Assembly: GCA_964035775.1 (NCBI GenBank)
Contig: OZ038314.1
Coordinates: 7,108,154 to 7,172,153 of the forward strand
Reading direction: 5' to 3'
DNA: 64,000 nucleotides
From: Osedax frankpressi
Taxonomy: Eukaryota; Annelida; Polychaeta; Sabellida; Siboglinidae
Shown here: piece after piece, positions 1-12,060 of the stretch
Numbering within the stretch: the stretch's first letter is position 1
How the letters are laid out: each line of letters begins with the position of its first letter
Position numbers and translations under genes: made by a program
The notes under the pieces: generated by a model
Told to the model about the DNA's origin: nothing
Databases searched by the model: none
Seen by the model: only the letters and a program-made list of their open reading frames with translations

Positions 1-779
1 CATCTCTTACAACACCCTTCATCTCTTACAACACCCTTCATCTCTTACAACACCCTTCATCTCTTACAACACCCTTCATCTCTTACAACACCCTTCATAT
101 CTTACAACACCCTTCATCTCTTACAACACCCTTCATCTCTTACAACACCCTTCATCTCTTACAACACCCTTCATCTCTTACAACACCCTTCATATCTTAC
201 AACACCCTTCATCTCTTACAACACCCTTCATCTCTTACAACACCCGCCATCTCTTACAACACCCTTCATCTCTTACAACACCCGCCATCTCTTACAACAC
301 CCGCCATATCTTACAACACCCTTCATCTCTTACAACACCCTTCATCTCTTACAACACCCTTCATCTTTTACAACACCCTTCATCTCTTACAACACCCGCC
401 ATCTCTTACAACACCCTTCATCTCTTACAACACCCTTCATCTCTTACAACACCCTTCATATCTTACAACACCCTTCATCTCTTACAACACCCTTCATCTC
501 TTACAACACCCTTCATCTCTTACAACACCCTTCATCTCTTACAACACCCTTCATATCTTACAACACCCTTCATCTCTTACAACACCCTTCATCTCTTACA
601 ACACCCTTCATCTCTTACAACACCCGCCATCTCTTACAACACCCTTCATCTCTTACAACACCCGCCATCTCTTACAACACCCGCCATCTCTTACAACACC
701 CTTCATCTCTTACAACACCCGCCATCTCTTACAACACCCGCCATATCTTACAACACCCTTCATCTCTTACAACACCCGT
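1..779. repeat. 19-bp minisatellite, about 41 copies
   Basis: Tandem units of 19 bp of the form CATCTCTTACAACACCCTT start at position 1 and repeat at exact 19-bp steps until about 779. Three variants alternate: CATCTC, CATATC, and units in which the preceding TT is replaced by GC (GCCATCTC). The CATATC units at 96 and 191 recur at 457 and 552, exactly 361 bp (19 units) later, so there is a higher-order period. The array runs off the left edge and ends about 50 bp before the first recognisable exon, so it probably lies in an intron of the gene beginning at 828. Confidence 0.97.
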
Positions 780-827
780 CCCCTACTTTAATTGTAACTC
801 CCAACTTAATTCTGATGTCTTCTCTAG

Positions 828-3800
828 ATGATAGATGAGGATATAAAGCAGGCAGACTCACGCACGTCAAATGACCACTTGGTTGGAAACTCTTCAAAAC
901 AGTCTAAGGCCTTCCAGGTGGCAACTCGGAATGACCGCGAACGTAAATTTGTAAGTTTCTATCATCTTCGATACGATTCATTTTATTATATATTCATTTT
1001 ATTATATATTCATTTTATTATGCTCTTTGGTATTATCAATATGTATTCATTTTCTTGTAGATTAGATAATCAAAGTCATCTTCTCTTGTGTTTTATAACC
1101 AGTTAACATTTTTGAATTCCCTAAATATATTGAATACCTAGATGTATACATCATTTCATTTTATCATATTCAATATTATAAGGGAAGTTTTTAATATTTT
1201 AAAAGTAGTATTTATTTATTAATATACATTTATTCCCTAAACTAATATTCACTTTCATTTCGTTTCCAAGTCTGAACAGAATCCCATCAAAGATAAAGAA
1301 GAATCGCCGTTGTACAACAAAACTATAGAAGCATCGAAAATCACAAAATCTGGTTGGCTTGAAATTTAAGATAAAAAATGGAAATAATTAATCTATCATT
1401 AATAATTTGATACATTTATATATTTATATATATATATATTTTATCATAAATGTTGTATTGAAAGATATACGAGATGTATTTATGTATAAACTAATTGTTT
1501 TTACTGATGAATTATTTATGTATAAAATGTATGAATTATTTAGAATTATGAATTGATTTTTATTTTACACTAAAGGTAAGAAAGGAAATAGAGATTTTGA
1601 CCACGGAGATTCAAATGTTAGTGTTAAAAAGCCTAGATTAAATGTACCACTATATTTCATCTATATTTTTATAATATTATTTATTATAGTGGTACACGAA
1701 ATGATTTTTAATGTAATCCAAATTTTTGCATCTTTAATTATTGATTATGTAAAAAAAAACCTTCAATCAATATTGTAATATTGAATATATCAAGTGTATA
1801 TATCCATATTCAGATATACACACACACACAGACACACACATGCACACACACACACACACCACATGCATACATACATATTATATAATTATTCAAAATATAC
1901 AAGATAGATATATAAATGTAATATAGACAATGTTATCTGTTGTCAACATCTGTTAACTATTAGGATGAATTAGAATATGAATACTATTATAACTAACTAA
2001 ATATTATATAATAGATACTCAACAAACAATACACGTAGGGCAGTTTACATTGTACTTCGACAGCTTTATTAATATTTGACACTGATAAAATTGTAAATAA
2101 AATCTTTAATTTTAATTTAATTATTTATTTTCTTATTAGTATTAAGTCATATATTCTATTTGTATTACATTCGTAACCCATAGAAATAATATTCTTATAT
2201 TATAGAAATTATATGACCATGGTATTGATTATTAATGTTATTGTATAATTAAATGTTGTTATTTCAATACAAAAATTTCAATAAAATATGACTAAAATTA
2301 ATTTCTATAGACGTCTAATGTTAAATCTTATATTTCTTTATAGAATATATCCCGAGTATATAGCTATAGTATCTATATAACTTTCTCACACACTTGCAGC
2401 CTCCAGATTATATTTGCCATGACAATAGATATGAAAAGAAGTTTACCAAGAGCTTCAATGTAGACAAATCAAAGGTTAGCTAACAATGGGATGTGCATAC
2501 TTATTGTGTTGGTTAGCAAACTATGAATATAATGCACCCTTTATGTTATCAACAAATATATTTTATGTTTTATACTCTCTTTATGATATTGTATTACTGG
2601 TACCTACCTACATAGCAATAGCTTGCTTAACTGGTTTTAATTAGGTTTACATATAGAATATCCTTCCTATCTACATAGCAATAGCTTGCTTAACTGGTTT
2701 TAATTAGGTTTACATATAGAATATCCTACCTACCTACATAGCAATAGCTTGCTTAACTGGCTTTAATTAGGTTTACATATAGAATATCCTTCCTACCTAC
2801 ATAGCAATAGCTTGCTTAACTGGCTTTAATTAGGTTTACATATAGAATATTATTACTACATCTACATATTCACATCATATTATATCTAAATACTTAACCC
2901 TATATCTTGGCTACTATTTCTAAAACTATACTATACCTATACAATAATATATACCCTCAATGCTATTTTTATACTACTATATTTAGACTATATTATGAAT
3001 CAACTATATTATATCTACATGATATTATTCATACATTATACTATTTATACATTATAATATTTATACATTATACTGTTTATACATTATACTATTTATACAT
3101 TATACTATTTATATACTATACCATTTATACATTATACTATTTATACATTATACTATTTATACATTATACTATTTATGCACTATACTATTTATACATTATA
3201 CTATTTATACATTATACTATTTATACATTATACTATTTATACATTATACTATTTATACATTATACTATTTATACATTATACTATTTATACATTATACTAT
3301 TTATACATTATACTATTTATACATTATACTATTTATACATTATATTATTTATACATTATACTATTTATACATTATACTATTTATACATTATACTATTTAT
3401 ACATTATACTATTTATACATTATACTATTTATACACTATACTATTTATACACTATACTATTTATACATTATACTATTTATACATTATACGATTTATACAT
3501 TATACTATTTATACATTATACTATTTATACATTATACTATTTATACATTATACGATTTATACATTATACTATTTATACATTATACTATTTATACATTATA
3601 CTATTTATACATTATACTATTTATACATTATACTATTTATACACTATACTATTTATACACTATACTATTTATACACTATACTATTTATACATTATACTAT
3701 TTATACATTATACTATTTATACATTATACTATTTATACATTATACTATTTATACATTATACTATTTATACATTATACTATTTATACATTATACTATTTAT

Positions 3801-6800
3801 ACATTATACTATTTATACATTATACTATTTATACATTATACGATTTATACATTATACTATTTATACATTATACTATTTATACATTATACTATTTATACAT
3901 TATACTATTTATACATTATACTATTTATACATTATACTATTTATACATTATACTATTTATACACTATACTATTTATACATTATACTATTTATACATTATA
4001 CTATTTATACATTATACGATTTATACATTATACTATTTATACATTATACTATTTATACATTATACTATTTATACATTATACTATTTATACATTATACTAT
4101 TTATACACTATACTATTTATACATTATACTATTTATACATTATACTATTTATACATTATACTATTTATACATTATACTATTTATACATTATACTATTTAT
4201 ACATTATACTATTTATACATTATACTATTTATACATTATAATATTTATACACTATACCATTTATACATTATACTATTTATACATTATACTATTTATACAC
4301 TATACTATTTATACATTATACTATTTATACATTATACTATTTATACATTATACTATTTATACATTATACTATTTATACACTATACTATTTATACATTATA
4401 CTATTTATACATTATACTATTTATACATTATACTATTTATACATTATACTATTTATACATTATAATATTTATACATTATACTATTTATACATTATACTAT
4501 TTATACATTATACTATTTATACACTATACTATTTATACATTATACTATTTATACATTATACTATTTATACATTATACTATTTATACCCTATACTATTTAT
4601 ACATTATACTATATATATACTACATTATACATTATACATTATAATATTATACATTATTATACATTATACTATATATATACTACATTATACATTATACATT
4701 ATAATATCTTAAGGATCGATTTTTTAAAAATAAATTATTACAATTTAATTAATAATTCAACCAATATGCATTTTAACGCCTGTGAAAATAAAATATACAT
4801 TATCTAATTAATTTGTAAAATATTTTCATTATAATATTGGTTTAAATTAATATTTTCATTAAACGATATTTACTTCCAATTCTGAGATTTTAACTTTAAT
4901 GCATTTAATATTTGTTTGCATTTAGAAAGGTCAACAACACGGCCACAACGTTGACCTGCACTACAAAGACTGGAAGTCGGATCGTGACCAAATAGACGAA
5001 GATCGAATCGAACGCTACCATAGCAAAACACGGGAGTGGGATGCTGGCAAAGAAGAGTATGTTCTGTAATCTATGCGACATTAATTGATATTATTTTTAT
5101 TGAAGTTTGAATTATGTATCGATAATATGAACAATTTATGTAGCATTTGAATAATGTTCTGAAATTGTTGTTTTTCAGACAATTTCCAAATAACAAAGAA
5201 AATGTGAATTATCAACATAAGAACAATAATAGGAAGTTTGTTAAGGATAGGAAGACAATTGTCAATGAAACACAGAACACAGTGACTCGTCGAAATGGTT
5301 ATTTTATTTAATTAGATAATATGCTATACAAGACAATATATGAATCACAAATATACATACTTTCTAATTAGGACTTTACTGTAGTTATTGACTGTAGTTA
5401 TTGACTTATTTATTCTTAGCTAGCAAATTATTATTCTATTTTTCACAATGTTATATTAATTTTGTAATATTTTTGTTTATTTTCTTATTTTCGAAAAACC
5501 TCATCAACTAACGATACATATTTTTGCGATTTCTTATCAACGTCGAGTAAACTTTCGAATACCGAAGATCTCGCGTTCAAATGGTTTACCTCTCCGCGTC
5601 TCTCCACGTCTCTCCACGCCTCTCCAAGTCTCTCCACGCCTCTCCAAGTCTCTCCACTACCCCGTTTCTCCGGCAATTCTAGTACCCGGACGTATCGGTA
5701 GTGGTCGGCTCAGCGGCGATTTCGGACTTCGCAGCGCCGTCGATTACGGCGGCGCCTCGTCTGCGATTGCTTCTCTGCCCCGGATGTCCAGCGAATGGCC
5801 GCAGATGACCGCCGCGGAACCCCGGCATTCGCGACGCGTAACCTTTGACTTTTCGCTGGCAGGTAGACGGCCGACCTATCTAAGTTTGCTCCCTTGAATT
5901 TGATGTCTCAGCATGTTTCTAGTTGTTCTCTATACGCGACCGCCACTGCCGCCGATACCGCTTTGGACATACCTAATACTATGTTATATCCCTTGACCCT
6001 TGACCATATTTGACCACTTTATATTGTACTGCAACAACACACGCCTCGTTTACCCCTCGCGCTTAGTGCCGCCAGCTTTATTGACCTATTTTTACTGCTT
6101 ATATAACTCTGTTGATATGATTTCTCTTTTGCGACCTCGCGGCCATTGTCTAACGGCATGAGACGGTCTGCGCGACGTACCTTAAGGATGGCATTCTACC
6201 AAATTCATTGTCTAGCTTCTTCGTGTCGTATACGTATTATGTATATATATACGCCCTAACCCTTCTCATCTTTTCACAGAGAAACCATACGAAGGCAATC
6301 AATTTCAAAACAAACAATACGAAGGCAATCAATACTTGCAATCCAATCAATATCAAGGTAGAACTTACGACGGCAAGCAAAACGAAAATATACATTACGA
6401 AAGCAACCAGAACCAAGTCACGAAAAACCACGCTAAGCCGAACGAAGGCAAACCTGATAATAACCAGTACCAGCCGAACCAACACCAGAAGAGTACTTAC
6501 CAAGTTAACCAGTACGAGGGAAGGCATTACGAAGCCGCCTCGCAGATTCAGGGTAAGCAGTTCGATAATCATCGCGGCAATCCACGACAGAACGCGAATG
6601 CCGCGAATTACGTGTACTCCGGGCATGCGGTTGGCAAAAGAACTCCCGGATCCCAGGCTCAACAAGATCACCGCGACTATCAACGCGAACAACAAGCCCA
6701 GAGGAACAAACAAGGCCAAGCCGTACTTCCCAATCAACAGCGATTCACAAACAACCAATCTTACCACCAGCAAAACGCCGACCCTCGCAATTCTGGCAAA

Positions 6801-8131
6801 AATAATTACAAAAAAGGAAAAGGTTTTTTTTACTTTAACATTTTATAATGTTTTTATATTTATTTAATGAATTCATTTATTTATATTTGACAATTAAGGT
6901 TATATGTGTACTTTTAGGTGAAATATTTAAATATAGAAAATATCAATTAATTAATATATTTAAAAAATGAAAACTTTAGTAACTAAATTGATAATAAACA
7001 TCTTTTGTATTTCTTTTTCATAATTTTGTATTAACATTTTATAATTTATAAATCTTATATTATTATTTTAAATAAAAAATATTTATACCTCAAATAAAAT
7101 ATATTTTCACTTTATTAAATAACATTAAAGCTAAAATAAACTCTATGGTTTATGTAATATTTGTATATTTTTTATAATAATTAACTCACTCTGTTGGGAC
7201 TCTTAAGAAGACATTAACTTTTTCTTTTGTTAGTTACCTGATAAATTCAGTAAAAAATCTTTATATATTTCAATATTTTTCGTAATCTCCCAGCAAACAG
7301 AGTAATGTAATATTGTATGAAATCCTTTAAAAAATAATATAAAAGAAATTATGCAATGCAAAAAATGAAATTATATAATATAAACATGTTTTTTTTCTAA
7401 TAATTATAATTATGTATATACAGAATTTTATAATAGTTACATAATCTGGTTTCTCAGCTAAAAACAGAGTAATAGAATAGTTTTATACAATTTTATACAA
7501 TTTATACAATTTATCAGCACATCATTGATGTGCTGATAAATTATTGGTTAACATATGTTAACCAATAATTTTTATATAACATAAATAATGCAAAAAATGA
7601 AATTACCTATATTTGCCATATCCCAGTAAATTAAATAAATTAATATAGTATGATGTAATTTTTTTTTATATATTTATATTTTAAGCTATAATATATATAA
7701 TATAATTTAAAATATCATAACTTAGCTGGTTTGTGAATATTTATTTACTATATATAGATATAAATGAAACTGCATTTGTATGTAGATATAAAACATTTAT
7801 TTAAAGTAATAGTAATTTAAAAGAACTAATTTTTAACAATTTGTTTTAAATGATAAAATTTAACATATTACATATCTTTCTCACTCTTTAATTTTGTTAT
7901 TATTTTATAACTTTAATCTTTAATTTCTTTATTTAAAAAGGGTTTATTTTTATATTTGTATGCACATTTTTCACTAACTCGTGAATATTATAACTTTCAT
8001 CTATACACATTTTGATTTCGATGATTATTTTCATACTAACTAAAGTATGTACATATATTTCAGATAACCAACGAGGAAATAACAAGAATAATAGGCTTTC
8101 TTCTCGCATAGGTTACATAAATAATGACTAA
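828..8131 (+). CDS. 3' part of a multi-exon gene for a charged, Gln/Asn-rich protein (unrecognised)
   Basis: Nine exons chain in phase: 828-950, 1271-1352, 1576-1643, 2400-2474, 4926-5056, 5179-5297, 5683-5862, 6280-6822 and 8064-8131 (TAA at 8129-8131). They sum to 1389 nt, 462 codons plus stop. Acceptors are good at 827 (TTCTCTAG), 2399 (CACTTGCAG), 5178 (TTTTTCAG), 6279 (TTTTCACAG) and 8063 (ATTTCAG). The weakest links are the donor after 1352 (G|gttggc) and the acceptor before 1576; without them the second exon would stop at 1367-1369. The first half is rich in Lys, Asp, Glu and Arg (for example HYKDWKSDRDQIDEDRIERY). The 181-codon exon at 6280 is dominated by repeats of the type YEGNQ/NQYQ and lacks hydrophobic segments. 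No signal peptide or known domain is recognised. Because a strong acceptor precedes 828, the Met there is probably internal and the 5' end lies off the window. It looks disordered, perhaps RNA- or protein-binding, but no function is claimed. Confidence 0.72.
1817..1860. repeat. (CA)n microsatellite
   Basis: Interrupted CA dinucleotide run with GA and TG interruptions, inside an intron of the 828-8131 gene. Confidence 0.9.
2601..2852. repeat. 63-bp tandem repeat, four copies
   Basis: The segment containing CATAGCAATAGCTTGCTTAA recurs at 2611, 2674, 2737 and 2800, an exact 63-bp period, with only a few substitutions (for example ACTGGTTTT against ACTGGCTTT). It lies in the intron between the exons ending at 2474 and starting at 4926. 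Confidence 0.95.
3020..4606. repeat. 16-bp satellite (TACTATTTATACATTA)n
   Basis: About 99 near-perfect 16-bp units, mostly TACTATTTATACATTA with TACACTA, TACGA and TAATA variants. It is entirely A/T plus single C residues. 16 bp is not a multiple of three, so open frames rotate through YLYIILFIHYTIYTLY on the + strand and have no coding meaning. The array sits inside the intron 2475-4925 of the upstream gene and makes up most of it. Confidence 0.97.
4607..4707. repeat. 60-bp direct repeat at the satellite edge
   Basis: A segment starting ATATATATACTACATTATAC at 4611 recurs at 4671 (period 60), forming a degenerate shoulder of the 16-bp satellite. Confidence 0.8.
5683..5862 (+). CDS. GC-rich, phase-1 symmetric exon with RVTF motif
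   Basis: This is a predicted exon of the 828-8131 gene, described separately because it is easily missed. It is preceded by a long pyrimidine tract made of CTCTCCA(A/C)G units (5586-5656) and the acceptor GGCAATTCTAG, and followed by the donor GGCAG|gtagac. It is 180 nt long, starts with the last two bases of a codon and ends with the first base of the next, so it fits exactly between 5297 and 6280 and can be skipped without a frameshift. The reading frame has no stop and encodes 59 complete residues including SGDFGLRSAVDYGG and RRVTFDFSLA. RVTF matches the RVxF docking motif known for protein phosphatase 1. Base composition is clearly more GC-rich than the neighbouring exons. It may be an alternative cassette; expression evidence is lacking. 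Confidence 0.6.
5863..6279 (+). other. Intron with residual GC-rich patches
   Basis: The intron downstream of the GC-rich exon keeps patches of higher GC (5935-5965 and 6137-6185) in otherwise ordinary sequence. I found no further splice-bounded open segment in phase. An additional short exon cannot be excluded. Confidence 0.5.
6823..8063 (+). other. A/T-rich last intron with paired palindromes
   Basis: No coding signal is visible. It contains a hairpin at 7511-7539 (13-bp arms around ATT) directly followed by a perfect 32-bp palindrome at 7539-7570 centred on AACATATGTT. Confidence 0.7.
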
Positions 8132-8257
8132 TCTTCATTTGTTTATACACTTTCGATGTAATAATTTGTGTTCGTTTCTCAAAGATAGATTCTCTTGTTA
8201 TATGCTTGCTTAACCGTACTATTTATTGGATTTGGCATTAATTAAAAATTGTAATTC

Positions 8258-8263
8258 AATAAA
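8258..8263 (+). terminator. Possible poly(A) signal AATAAA
   Basis: AATAAA lies 127 bp after the stop codon at 8129-8131 and is followed by A/T-rich DNA. It is a plausible 3' end for the upstream gene. A/T-rich DNA makes chance matches common, so the confidence is limited. Confidence 0.4.
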
Positions 8264-8601
8264 TTAAATATATAGATAATAATCTATTATATTTTATATG
8301 AATTTTATATTTTTTATTCAATATTCTCTCAAACCTTATCAAGGAAAATAAAAATGTCATTGATAATAAATAATTAAAATATTCATATTGGACATTATTG
8401 AAGAAATGATTCACGGGGTAATAATACGTAATTTTTGTTTACCTACGTTTTCGACATTTACTTTTCTCTATCGACGCCATCGGTTCCAACATTAGATCCA
8501 GCGACAAAAACACGTACGCACACACGCGCACACACACACACACACACACACGTACGCGATACTAGTACATACTCCAGCTATAGCCGATCTCCGGCAAACT
8601 C

Positions 8602-9444
8602 ATGTCACCCCAACCGCATACAGCGAATGAATCCTCACAGAATTCGCCGGGCGTCTCCTACCACAATCCGAACAACAATTACCACTACCAACACAGCAAC
8701 CAACAGCAACAGCAACCGCAGCAACAATATCAAAGCAATCATGCCTACAATGCGAACGCATGCAGATCTAGTAGCCCTAGAAATGGAAAAGTAGCAGCCA
8801 ATCCCGGCAGTCCCAATGCCATCGACAGTCCGAAAGGAGCGCGGAAACCGTTCAAGTCAAACTACCGACGTATCAATACCGACAATACATATCCAATCAA
8901 TGACAACGCCGAAACTACCGTAGCCTCGTCTAAAAACAACAGCGCCGAAAGCTTGGATCGCTTCATCGAAGAGAATACCCTGCGACTCGACGTAGCGGAA
9001 TCTACGAGTGTTTCGGGGTCGCGTTACCCCGCCTCCCGCGACTACGACGACGCCACCGCCACGACGCGTACGGCGTGCGCTAACGCCACCACGTCGTCTT
9101 ACACGTCTGCCAACGAACCACAATCCCCGACTTACGAACGCTGGAGCGACCACGAACCCACCTCGCCGTCGGCGTCCGCCTCGTCCGTGTCCTCGCCGCC
9201 GCCGCCGCCAGGGGTCTATCCGCACGACATCGAGCCGGGACCCGGCGGACGTACGTTGACGTGCCCTCGGCCGGGGGTCGTGCCGTCGCCGTGCCGACTA
9301 GACTCCACCGCGTTGCTAGGCGACCGTTCGCTGGTCGCCGAGTTCAGCGGCATGCAAATCAAGTACGACGAACTCGGCGACGTCAACTACTACAGCGACA
9401 CGAGCAGCGAAGACGGCATCAACGTCATCATCAACGTGAAATAA
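8602..9444 (+). CDS. Gln/Ser/Pro-rich low-complexity protein, 280 residues (unrecognised)
   Basis: An open frame runs from ATG 8602 to TAA 9442-9444, and the frame is open back to 8584 just after a TAG that could be an acceptor (CTATAG|CCG). The sequence is much more GC-rich than its surroundings, which supports coding. In order it shows a His/Asn/Gln stretch (HYQHSNQQQQQPQQQYQ), a Ser/Pro/basic segment (SSPRNGK...SPKGARKPFKS), an acidic segment with SLDRFIEENTLRLD, an Ala/Ser/Thr-rich segment, a PPPPP run, and a C-terminus with EFSGMQIKYDELGDVNYY. No signal peptide, membrane segment or known domain is seen. The last residues (NVIINVK) and the stop lie in the start of a minisatellite. The 5' end is uncertain: the overlapping frame upstream encodes STYSSYSRSPANS, so an upstream exon or an indel near 8600 is possible. 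Decayed relatives of residues about 55-95 occur at 48,861, 50,881, 51,875 and 53,895. Confidence 0.7.
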   Translation: MSPQPHTANESSQNSPGVSYHNPNNNYHYQHSNQQQQQPQQQYQSNHAYNANACRSSSPRNGKVAANPGSPNAIDSPKGARKPFKSNYRRINTDNTYPINDNAETTVASSKNNSAESLDRFIEENTLRLDVAESTSVSGSRYPASRDYDDATATTRTACANATTSSYTSANEPQSPTYERWSDHEPTSPSASASSVSSPPPPPGVYPHDIEPGPGGRTLTCPRPGVVPSPCRLDSTALLGDRSLVAEFSGMQIKYDELGDVNYYSDTSSEDGINVIINVK

Positions 9445-9703
9445 ACGTCATCATCAACGTGAAATAAGCGTGAAATAAGCGTGAAATAAGCGTGAAATAA
9501 ACGTGAAATAAGCGTGAAATAAACGTGAAATAAACGTGAAATAAGCGTGAAATAAGCGTGAAATAAGCGTGAAATAAACGTGAAATAAGCGTGAAATAAA
9601 CGTGAAATAAGCGTGAAATAAGCGTGAAATAAACGTGAAATAAACGTGAAATAAGCGTGAAATAAGCGTGAAATAAACGTGAAATAAACGTGAAATTAGC
9701 GTG
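9421..9703. repeat. 11-bp minisatellite at the 3' end of the 8602-9444 gene
   Basis: Two 23-bp units containing ACGTCATCATCAACGTGAAA are followed by about 22 units of GTGAAATAAGC or GTGAAATAAAC. Each unit holds GTGAAATAA, the sequence that also forms the final VK-stop of the upstream open frame. The array is therefore partly coding and partly 3' UTR. Confidence 0.95.
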
Positions 9704-9882
9704 ACCAACCCGCCGCTATCGACTTCGGTTTTATTTACATTCGGTGTAGGAACCTTTTACCCGCCTATTTAATAGGCAGCAGTTTTAACCATGATTTATA
9801 TAACTATATTGATATCGACATATTCGAATGTCCTTGTTTATATTGTACATAATATATATTATCAATGTTGTAAATTGAATTC

Positions 9883-9888
9883 AATAAA
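9883..9888 (+). terminator. Possible poly(A) signal AATAAA
   Basis: AATAAA in TTCAATAAATAATG, about 440 bp after the stop of the 8602-9444 gene and about 180 bp after the minisatellite. It is the first good candidate for the transcript 3' end. Confidence 0.45.
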
Positions 9889-12060
9889 TAATGAATATCA
9901 TTATATTTTATTACTATAATATAGTAAATTTTATTTTAATTTTGTATTTTAATATTGATCACTAAATTAAAATTATTAATTTTTTATTTGTTTATATTTA
10001 TACAGATTTTATAAAAATGATTAATGCATCTATAATATCTTTATATATTATGTAGGCTCGATGTAGTTTATTGTGATTTCGTTCAAAATTATTAGTATTC
10101 TTTCCTCAAATTAATTTCATGGGTTTTTTTGCTTCATCTTATTTTAACCAATTTTGCATTAATAATATTAATTATTAAACTAACCGATCGCTTCTAATAC
10201 AACGAAATGTATTGATTCTTATAAATATTATTTTTTTTTGCGTATGTTATTTGATTGAATTCTCTGCTTTTGAAATGATTTATATACATACATATGATAT
10301 ATCGAATTACTGGCTTATTGAGTATCAAATTTACTATGGCAATTATTTTGTGAAAACCGCTCACTTAGTATTAAATAATACAAATATAATCTGAATCATA
10401 AATATAAACTATTTTCTTTAATTTAATATTTATCTAAAGAAATCACTATTTACAAATTTATACATTGGAAAGTTGTGTATCTTATTAATTTATAAATTTA
10501 TATTAATGTAATTTATTGCAAACATATTAATATATTTCATATTAATTATATAATATATTGAGTGATTTTTATTAATGAATTATATAACAACTATTTTATA
10601 ATATCTATCATAAATAATATATATTTACATATTTGTTATAAATATTCATAATACTCGTATACATAATGTGTATAATCTTTTAAATTATTTAAGATTTAGC
10701 ATTATATACTACAATAAATATACTACTTGTTTTTAATATAGATACATACTTAATAATAGGTAGTATTAATTTAGTGTAATTAGATGTAATAATAACACTT
10801 ATGCAATAATAGTTCAATATATCCTGAGTAATTATTTCAAAATGAATACATAAGGGAACACAAAACTATATATAATATTAAATTCTCATTATTCCTGCTG
10901 ACATTACTTTATATTACAAATTAATTGAATCATATTACTTGAAAATCAAATTAATATTATATTTTTTAATTTGTAGTAAATTCACACAATCAAATAATAT
11001 AAGAAATTCTATACTATATGATATCCGTTTACGTACAAATAATTCCATATAATATATAAACATCATAAGCTGTATAATATAAAATTATTTAATTAATATT
11101 TAAACTATAACACTGATTATTGTAAGTTACTTTTTACTTGATTGAAAATTCATAGAATAGATAAATATTTCCGATAAATATATCTAATAATTCGATACTT
11201 TTGATTTTTATAGTTAATATCTAAATAGTATTTGAACGAATTAACAGTAACAGTATTACTACTTCGAAGTAATTATCGATTAGATTATCTAGTCATTGAT
11301 ATTTACTAATGCTTAATAAAATAATAAAGCTTGATAAAATAGAAATAATTTTTCAAATATTCTTATTCAAACCGACAACTATAGTTTGGTATACGCATTA
11401 TAAAAACATCTAATTACATATTAATTTTATTTTACTTGTATTATATTTTAATATTCTATATATATTCACATGTATATGGGAAGAGGAGATGAGTATGAGC
11501 CCGGAGAAGGCTTATAAATATACATCATTTTATTCTGCATTTTATAAATTTTAATTGTAAATAGTTTAGATTGATTTTTTTCATAACAATTATTTTATAA
11601 GGTTAGTATATCTACTAAAAGTATATCTACTTTTTTGTTATTGAATCTCTTTGATTTTATTTTCTATATATATGGGATATATATCTTTGAAATAACAGAG
11701 ATATATTTTATATTAAGTTTGTAATTAAATTTATTATGTAACTTATGTAACTTTTAAAAATATATAAAATTATAACAAATATATGACTAAATCTAAATAT
11801 ATATTAGATCTATAATGTAAAAAAACTCTCTGTTTGATTATATTTATAAATATAGTTCGAATAGTAAAAAAAATTAGGTTGATATTATTAGCGCTAGGAC
11901 TTTTTATCGCAATAGATTTATAAAATTGGTCCATTTCCCTATCTCTTACATATAAATTTCATGTGTCGGCATGCCCTTAAGCCCACTTCCGCAAATCGAT
12001 TTTATCAAAACAGATACCGATGAACAATGTATATCTTTTCCTTGAAAAATATATTTGGTT
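9889..12060. other. A/T-rich flank shared with later blocks; no gene seen
   Basis: No supported gene. The segment from about 10,340 (TTAGTATTAAATAATACAAA) to about 11,240 is recognisably repeated at about 21,190-21,900, 49,010-50,170 and 52,024-53,180, and its last part also at 54,140-54,330. It is therefore part of a segmental duplication, not random A/T-rich DNA. A small GC patch at 11,475-11,512 (GGAAGAGGAGATGAG) stands alone and is unexplained. Confidence 0.7.

Noticed and set aside
2907-4644. Two overlapping open frames of 444 and 489 codons (YLYIILFIHYTIYTLY repeats)
   Set aside because: They are translations of the 16-bp satellite. Several frames are open at once, and the protein repeats every 16 residues, as expected for a 16-bp unit.
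5683-6200. Bacterial contamination suggested by local GC-rich sequence
   Set aside because: The GC-rich part is explained by an exon with proper splice sites and matching phase; flanks are continuous A/T-rich host DNA.
6208-6867. Alternative open frames overlapping the Gln/Asn-rich exon (219 codons + and 178 codons minus)
   Set aside because: The frame of 6,280-6,822 is the one that joins upstream and downstream exons in phase; the others are shadows of its composition.
8435-8794. Open frame containing HTRAHTHTHTHV
   Set aside because: Much of it is a CA microsatellite, and it ends inside the better-supported 280-residue frame. It is kept only as a possible 5' exon or frameshift note.
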